The position numbers and the translations under genes are program-made. A model generated the notes under the pieces. It ran no database searches and had not been told where the DNA came from. It saw nothing but the letters and a program-made list of their open reading frames with translations. Shown in pieces: positions 26,851 to 32,500 of a DNA stretch of 32,500 nucleotides (positions within the stretch are counted from its first letter, which is position 1; each line of letters opens with the position of its first letter). Source of the stretch: an uncultured euryarchaeote (GTDB taxonomy: Archaea > Thermoplasmatota > Poseidoniia > Poseidoniales > Thalassarchaeaceae); contig CALEIW010000150.1 in assembly GCA_937876055.1 (NCBI GenBank), positions 1 through 32,500 on the forward strand, in the 5' to 3' direction.

Positions 26851-28359
26851 ATGGCTGGGGCGTACGACCTACTTGCCGACATACGAGCAAATTCCGGAAA
26901 TGTCCGAACGGTTGGTTTGGATGATTCAGTGATACAACAATTCGTAAACAAAGATTCAGATTTGGTAAGGGCAATATCTGAAGCTCATGAGAACCATTCT
27001 GCTTTGAGGCACGAAGTTGGAGTAGCAACGATGATGTTAGATGAATCAGATCTCATCACTAAACTTCAGGAGGATTATGTCAACTTCTACAAACCAGAGA
27101 CCGTAAATCCCTACATTCCAATCGCTGCTAGAGGACCTTGGATAATCACATCACATGGTAGAGTTATTCATGACAACGGTGGATATGGTATGCTTGGCGC
27201 TGGACATGGCCCTGACCAAATTATCGATGCAATGAGCAATAACTGGGTTATGGCCAACGTAATGACTGCTTCATTTAGCCAAAAAAGATTAGCCGATGCA
27301 TTGCGAAAGGAGGTTGGGTACACAAGAGGAAGTTGTCCATTCTCTCGATTCGTGTGTCTCAATAGCGGTTCTGAATCTGTCACCATCGGAATGAGGATTG
27401 CAGATGTTAATGCTAACGAGATGACTGGAAAAGGCGGTCGCCATGAAGGTAAACCAATCAAATTGGTAGCACTTAGACAGGCATTCCATGGCCGTACTCA
27501 ACGTCCAGCTACGATTTCGGACTCATGTAAAGATGGATACCGAACTAATTTAGCAACATTCAGAGATGATAACGTACTCATTGTCGAACCTAACGATATC
27601 TCTGACTTACAAGCAACCTTTGCTCGCGCTGATGAAGAGGGCTTCTTTATCGAAATGATGGCTATGGAGCCAATCCAAGGAGAAGGTAGTCCTGGTCAAT
27701 GCATAACCCGAGAGTTCTACGATGAAGCTCGAAGATTGACTAAAGAACACGGCTCACTACTTCTAGTCGACTCCATCCAAGCAGGTTTGCGAGGCCAGGG
27801 TTGCCTATCTGTAGTCGACTACGATGGCTTCCAAGATGCAGAGGTGCCTGATTTAGAGACGTGGTCAAAGGCACTCAACGCTGGTCAATATCCTCTCTCA
27901 GTTCTAGGATTAAGTGAGCGTGCTGCTGAATTGTATGTTGTAGGAATTTATGGAAACACTATGACAACCAATCCACGTGCTCTTGAGACTGCAGTTGCAG
28001 TTTTGGATCGAATAACTCCAGGAATGCGTCAGAATATTCGTGACTCCGGTGATGAATTCCTCTCAAAATTGAGAGAACTGCAAGCGGACTATCCAGATTG
28101 CATCTCCTTAGTACAAGGCACCGGCTTATTGCTGTGCGCCGAATTAGATCCGGATAGATTCCCAGTAGTGGGATTCGGCGGAATCGAAGAATGGTGCCGA
28201 GAACAGGGATTGGGTGTAATTCATGGAGGTCAAAATGCTCTACGATTTACGCCCCATTTCGGTTTAACAAGTCCAGAGATAGATATGATTGTGGAAATTG
28301 TTCGTAATTGTCTGGATCACTTCATTGCAAAAGAGCAAGCAGCGGTTACAACGGCTTGA
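26851..28359 (+). CDS. Class III-like PLP-dependent aminotransferase with N-terminal extension
   Basis: GYGMLGAGHGPDQIIDAMSN, CLNSGSESVTIGMRIA, AFHGRTQRPATISDSC, MAMEPIQGEGSPGQCITREFYDEARRL, LLLVDSIQAGLRGQGCLS, ETWSKALNAGQYPLSVLGL. ATG at 26851 preceded by TTG at 26848. Confidence 0.88.
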   Translation: MAGAYDLLADIRANSGNVRTVGLDDSVIQQFVNKDSDLVRAISEAHENHSALRHEVGVATMMLDESDLITKLQEDYVNFYKPETVNPYIPIAARGPWIITSHGRVIHDNGGYGMLGAGHGPDQIIDAMSNNWVMANVMTASFSQKRLADALRKEVGYTRGSCPFSRFVCLNSGSESVTIGMRIADVNANEMTGKGGRHEGKPIKLVALRQAFHGRTQRPATISDSCKDGYRTNLATFRDDNVLIVEPNDISDLQATFARADEEGFFIEMMAMEPIQGEGSPGQCITREFYDEARRLTKEHGSLLLVDSIQAGLRGQGCLSVVDYDGFQDAEVPDLETWSKALNAGQYPLSVLGLSERAAELYVVGIYGNTMTTNPRALETAVAVLDRITPGMRQNIRDSGDEFLSKLRELQADYPDCISLVQGTGLLLCAELDPDRFPVVGFGGIEEWCREQGLGVIHGGQNALRFTPHFGLTSPEIDMIVEIVRNCLDHFIAKEQAAVTTA

Positions 28360-28406
28360 TTTTTTAGCCATCACAACCATGAGGCAACGCCTACCCGGCG
28401 GTTTTG

Positions 28407-29102
28407 ATGACAAAGGTGGTGCGCCTTCTTGGGGACCAAGATGCAGTATATCTAGCGCTTGCCGACCGATTAGAACGAGCAGGTGCAACCTTTACTCAGA
28501 ATAAAGAAGATTCAGATTTGATAATCGCCATAGGGGAAAATGCTCCTCCAATGTCTGAAATTGATATTGCAGTTATTCCAGCCCAAATTTCTAATCCAAA
28601 TGCTAAACTAATTTTTCGAATTCATGATATCCTTGTTCCTCAACAGGTAAATGGTTGGGGTGTTGAAATTATCTCCGATTGGATAAATTGGGTCAAAGGG
28701 GGTTCGCAAGGCAGCCCTCCAGAAGATATCGAGGCCCGTCACTGGGTACACATTCGTGACGCTACAGATGCAATCGTACAGATTTCATTGACCGACGGGG
28801 ATATCCCAAGCGGAGTCATTGATTTGGCAGGTCGTCGGGCTTGGAGTTCAGATGCGGTCTTAGAGGAAATGAAATTGCTATGGAGGCGATATACTGACGC
28901 ACTGCAACTTAGCCATACTGTAGAATCTCTCACAAATATCCCTAGCCCTGCCTCACAGCAATTTGATGGGCAAATCTCTCGGCCTAATCTAGTTCCATTG
29001 CATAATGCAATGCTAGCATCTGGTCGAGAAGAGGGATGGAGGCCTCTAACTGCTATGCGCGTGGGGTTGATGGAATTGTTCGCTCATTCGCAGGGCGAAT
29101 GA
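28407..29102 (+). CDS. Degenerate Rossmann / NAD-dependent epimerase-like hypothetical protein
   Basis: HWVHIRDATDAIVQISLTDGDIPSGVIDLAGRRAWSSDAVLEEMKLLWRR resembles the C-terminal part of extended SDR epimerases; the canonical N-terminal glycine motif is absent. Confidence 0.55.
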   Translation: MTKVVRLLGDQDAVYLALADRLERAGATFTQNKEDSDLIIAIGENAPPMSEIDIAVIPAQISNPNAKLIFRIHDILVPQQVNGWGVEIISDWINWVKGGSQGSPPEDIEARHWVHIRDATDAIVQISLTDGDIPSGVIDLAGRRAWSSDAVLEEMKLLWRRYTDALQLSHTVESLTNIPSPASQQFDGQISRPNLVPLHNAMLASGREEGWRPLTAMRVGLMELFAHSQGE

Positions 29103-29126
29103 AAACAATAGATCGTAATCTAATGT

Positions 29127-29303
29127 TCAGGAGCGGTCTGCTTGGACTTGCTTCCTAACGTCCTGTGCTGCAGCCTTAATGCTCTGCATAGTCTTGCGGA
29201 CTCGTGTTCCAGCTGCGTTCACGCCCTTGTCGTGCTTTGCAGCATCTTTCATAGCGTCGGTCAATTCATCAATCATGTTCTGCATCATTGCCTCTACGGA
29301 CAT
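29127..29303 (-). CDS. Small Hc1/histone-H1-like basic protein
   Basis: 58-aa MSVEAMMQNMIDELTDAMKDAAKHDKGVNAAGTRVRKTMQSIKAAAQDVRKQVQADRS; the KGxxAAGTRVRKxMQxIKxxAQxxRKxV pattern resembles bacterial Hc1-type H1-like proteins. Confidence 0.65.
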   Translation of the reverse strand: MSVEAMMQNMIDELTDAMKDAAKHDKGVNAAGTRVRKTMQSIKAAAQDVRKQVQADRS

Positions 29304-29401
29304 GAAGCACGGCGCAACGCAGACACCACTTAAGCAATATCCCGTCCTATGCAAGACAAAGCGACTCAGAATAGTCAATGGAAAACGCCGAGAACAGCAA
29401 T

Positions 29402-30412
29402 TCATGAGAATAGGTCTGCGCCCAATAATGGAAGCAATACACTAGCATCTCCTTCTACCACAACATGTGGCGCCTCAGGTCTTACCTTGCCCCAAGAAAT
29501 CGCTTCCTTAAGCCGAGCACCGGATAGAGATCCATCGTGTTCGGGAGCGGTTGTAATTCCAACTGCGGAATCTAACCCATCTCGATATTGATTCCACCAA
29601 ATTACGTGGTGCTTCGAAATTCCTCCCCCGACCATCAATGCATGAGATTCCTCCGCAGTCCAAGTCAGGTCGGAGAGAATTTGCTCATCAGCGAGGAAAT
29701 CCACCATGAAGTTCGGATTCTTCTGCCGATGCATGAATAATTGTGCCCCGATTGATCCATCCGAAAGTCCAGGTATAACCATCGGTATGCGATGTTTTGC
29801 AATCCAGTAAAGAAGAGAGGTTTCGTCTTCGATTCGATCTCCAATAGCCCAGCAGAGTTCCACAGATCCAAATCCTAGCCACGGATTATCTGGATTAGCC
29901 GCTAACCTTTCTTCTTCGATTTCATCCAGCCATGGAAGTACAACTCTTTCGAGAATTTCTCCATAGCATTCGTTTGGTACGATGACGTTACCTAGGCGAT
30001 TTAATCCCTCTTCTCCAAGAGCAATATCGTCGAGATTGAAATCTCCATGAAAGTAGTCTTGGTAAGTTCTTGCGATATCATGATCCAAGGTACCACAAGT
30101 TGTGATAATGACGTTGAATGACTTTCGCTTTACGGCCTCAAGGAAAAATCCTCGAGTTCCTGTAGCGCACAGGCAAGCAGGGAATGAGAGCCAATTCAAA
30201 ACCCCATCATGATTTGTTTTTGCTATTGATTCGCTAAGAATATCTCGCGCGTGAGCGAGTTTAGTCGCAGTGAAGCCTCCCGCCCGCGCCATTTGGTCGA
30301 TGAGATCGCGTGGACTATCGACAGAACCGAAGTCATAATCCTCGACAGGAGCCGAGAAGTCATCGCGGGAGTATGCGGTCACGAATCCTCCGGCTCGCTC
30401 TTTCGTATTCAA
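29402..30412 (-). CDS. dys: Deoxyhypusine synthase
   Basis: TTCGTLDHDIARTYQDYFHGDFNLDD, GLSDGSIGAQLFMH, LMVGGGISKHHVIWWNQYRDGLDSAVGITTAPEHDGSLSGARLKEAISWGKV (contains the catalytic-Lys GGGxxKHH motif). Confidence 0.95.
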   Translation of the reverse strand: MNTKERAGGFVTAYSRDDFSAPVEDYDFGSVDSPRDLIDQMARAGGFTATKLAHARDILSESIAKTNHDGVLNWLSFPACLCATGTRGFFLEAVKRKSFNVIITTCGTLDHDIARTYQDYFHGDFNLDDIALGEEGLNRLGNVIVPNECYGEILERVVLPWLDEIEEERLAANPDNPWLGFGSVELCWAIGDRIEDETSLLYWIAKHRIPMVIPGLSDGSIGAQLFMHRQKNPNFMVDFLADEQILSDLTWTAEESHALMVGGGISKHHVIWWNQYRDGLDSAVGITTAPEHDGSLSGARLKEAISWGKVRPEAPHVVVEGDASVLLPLLGADLFS

Positions 30413-30454
30413 TTCAACTAAGGCTATTCCAAAGGATTCCGTTTACAGATTGTA

Positions 30455-32500
30455 TTACTCTGCGGTCTCAATCTGATAAATTCTATCTCGAATCGCGGCA
30501 GCTCGTTCGAAGTCAAGTCTAGCCGCTGCCTGCTTCATTTCTTTCTCGAGACGTTCAATCAATTTGCTTCGCTCACTATCATCAATTGGAGTATCTTCCA
30601 CATCATCTTCAGTCAATGCCTCGTATGCAGCATCAACCCATTCTGGTTGGCTTATGTTATCCAGAACAGAATCTGTAGAATTCCACGCACCAGCGCCGAG
30701 TCCGTATTTCTTGACAATTCCATCGAGGCCTTTCTTTCCTGGTTTGCGAGCGACCAATCTTCGACCGCCCCCCTTTCCTTTTCCAGCTGCTCCAGCCATC
30801 AAATCTTCAACTTCTGCCCCCATTACAGGTAGTGCTTTTTGAATTGTCTTCGGGATGATTCCATTAGCCGCGTTGTATGCTTCTTGCCTGCGTCTTCTAG
30901 CGGTTGTTTGCCCTATTGCCGCCTCCATCGAAGGAGATACAGAATCGGCATACAAAATCACCTTTCCATTCTCGTTTCGACTCGCTCTACCAATCGTCTG
31001 TAACAATGAACGCTCGTTCCTTAGGAATCCCTCGCGTTCCGCATCAAAAATTGCAACAAGTGAAACCTCTGGGATATCGAGCCCTTCCCTAAGAAGGTTG
31101 ATTCCAACAATTACATCGATATGACCTAGTCTTAACGCTTTGATAATTTCAGTCCTCTCTATCGTATCAATTTCGGAGTGAAGATAGTGCGCTTTTACAT
31201 TCATCTTGAGTAAATACTCTGCAACTTCTTCAGCGAATTTGATCGTCATCACAGTAACTAATACTCTCTCGCCTCTCTCAACACATTGGTTGATTTCGCT
31301 GAGTAGATCGTCGACCTGACCCTTGGTAGGTCTTACTTCGATATCAGGGTCTAACAACCCAGTAGGGCGAATCTCCATTCTCACAACTTCGGGCAGGTCA
31401 ACAAGAATTTCTTCCATAGGATAGCGTGCAATTTTCTTAGGCACATCTGCTTCTCCCGCTCCACCCCCAGCCGGTGCATGTAGCAACCCCTCGTGTACGT
31501 TTTTTCCAGAAATTTCTGCCAGATGGCGCAACTCCCTCTCTCCAGGGGTTGCGCTGACATAGAGCATCTGAGGAATCAACTCTTGGAATTCAGCGAGTTT
31601 CAGAGGACGGTTATCATGAGCGCTGCGAAGTCGGAATCCGTACTCGACTAGATTGGCTTTTCTCGACCAATCTCCACCAAACATTCCACCTACTTGTGGT
31701 AGTGTAACATGACTCTCATCCATGATTACCAGATATTTCTCCCCACCACCATGATATGACTCGGCGCAATATCGGTAGAAATCAAGCAAACAGTATGGTC
31801 GCTCTCCCGGTTGCCTGCCATCGAAGTGCATCGAGTAATTCTCTACACCCTTGCAGGAACCGGTTTCGCGTAGCATCTCTAAATCGAACTTAGTTCTCTG
31901 TTCTATTCTATGAGCCTCTAAATCTAGACCCTTTCTCTCATAGAAATTGATTCTTTCATCTAATTCATCTTCGATATCCTCAATCGCTTGCAGAAATCTT
32001 TCTTCACTGGTCATGTAGAATTCCTTAGGGTGAATCCACGCTTCTTCAAAATCGTCAAGCGGCTCCCATGATACAGCTTCACAAACTGTGATTTTTTCTA
32101 TTCCATCCCAGCCGAATCGAATTCTAATTGGGTCATCTCGGCTGGGCATCCAGACATCGAGGACCTCACCTCTAAGTCTGACATCCCCTCTAGCAATATC
32201 TCCGGTTGTTCTTCGATATTGCATCTCAACCAAGGCGCGCATGACATCCTGTGGTTCTAGCGCTTCTCCAACCTGCAAATGCAAATAGGATTCTTGGAAT
32301 GCTTCTGGAGGATTCAAACCATAAATTGCGCTAACAGTTCCAACAGTAATTACATCAGGACGAGTAACAAGACTAGCAACAGTCGAGAATCGTTCTTGTT
32401 CGATTCTCTCATTCATCTGCAATTCTTTATCGATGTATAAATCTCGATTAGGAAGGTAAGCCTCTGGTTGGTAGTAATCATAGTAACTAACGAAGTATTC
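30455..32500 (-). CDS. uvrB: Excinuclease ABC subunit B, N-terminal part lies beyond the window edge
   Basis: Frame continues to the window end (EYFVSYYDYYQPEAYLPNRDLYIDKELQMNERIEQER). HLQVGEALEPQDVM, YLVIMDESHVTLPQVGGMFGGD, LYVSATPGERELRHL, RPTGLLDPDIEVRPTKGQVDDLLSEI, INLLREGLDIPEVSLVAI, C-terminal UVR motif. Confidence 0.96.
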   Translation of the reverse strand, partial: EYFVSYYDYYQPEAYLPNRDLYIDKELQMNERIEQERFSTVASLVTRPDVITVGTVSAIYGLNPPEAFQESYLHLQVGEALEPQDVMRALVEMQYRRTTGDIARGDVRLRGEVLDVWMPSRDDPIRIRFGWDGIEKITVCEAVSWEPLDDFEEAWIHPKEFYMTSEERFLQAIEDIEDELDERINFYERKGLDLEAHRIEQRTKFDLEMLRETGSCKGVENYSMHFDGRQPGERPYCLLDFYRYCAESYHGGGEKYLVIMDESHVTLPQVGGMFGGDWSRKANLVEYGFRLRSAHDNRPLKLAEFQELIPQMLYVSATPGERELRHLAEISGKNVHEGLLHAPAGGGAGEADVPKKIARYPMEEILVDLPEVVRMEIRPTGLLDPDIEVRPTKGQVDDLLSEINQCVERGERVLVTVMTIKFAEEVAEYLLKMNVKAHYLHSEIDTIERTEIIKALRLGHIDVIVGINLLREGLDIPEVSLVAIFDAEREGFLRNERSLLQTIGRASRNENGKVILYADSVSPSMEAAIGQTTARRRRQEAYNAANGIIPKTIQKALPVMGAEVEDLMAGAAGKGKGGGRRLVARKPGKKGLDGIVKKYGLGAGAWNSTDSVLDNISQPEWVDAAYEALTEDDVEDTPIDDSERSKLIERLEKEMKQAAARLDFERAAAIRDRIYQIETAE

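Noticed and set aside
1-32500. CRISPR array, transposon, prophage or defence island
   Set aside because: No regularly spaced repeats, transposase or integrase motifs, or phage structural genes were seen; nearly all genes are housekeeping or conserved hypothetical.

Overview
The window reads as an archaeal chromosome segment. By gene content and style it most resembles a Thermoplasmatota / Marine Group II (Poseidoniales)-like euryarchaeon; this is inference and no search was run. It is densely coding. I recognise a truncated FeS-type photolyase, IlvE, family-B DNA polymerase, a PKD-domain surface protein, EF-1alpha, S10, a bleomycin-hydrolase-like C1 peptidase, a GINS subunit, tRNA-Leu(CAA), a HAD phosphatase, a heavy-metal P1B ATPase, a multi-CxxC zinc-ribbon protein, a long coiled-coil protein, an orphan ParA, a YczE/YitT-like membrane protein, MoxR, aIF5B/IF2, Ndk, an S15-type peptidase, a cold-shock protein, L24e, S28e, L7Ae, Prs, tRNA-Ile(GAU), a PRC-barrel-like protein, a class-III-like aminotransferase, a degenerate Rossmann/SDR-like protein, a small Hc1/histone-H1-like protein, deoxyhypusine synthase and a truncated UvrB. 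I see no CRISPR array, transposon, prophage or clear defence island. The non-coding signals I rate highest are (1) a 323-bp AT-rich divergent intergenic region (26528-26850) with nearly concentric inverted repeats and (2) three abutting perfect hairpins (14666-14737) upstream of the coiled-coil gene. The protein-level oddities I rate highest are the insertion that splits the L7Ae-S28e-L24e-Ndk-IF2 cluster, an S15 peptidase with a Cys/His-rich N-terminal tail, a bleomycin hydrolase with an extended C-terminal arm, an Hc1-like mini-protein and a UvrB with an insert.
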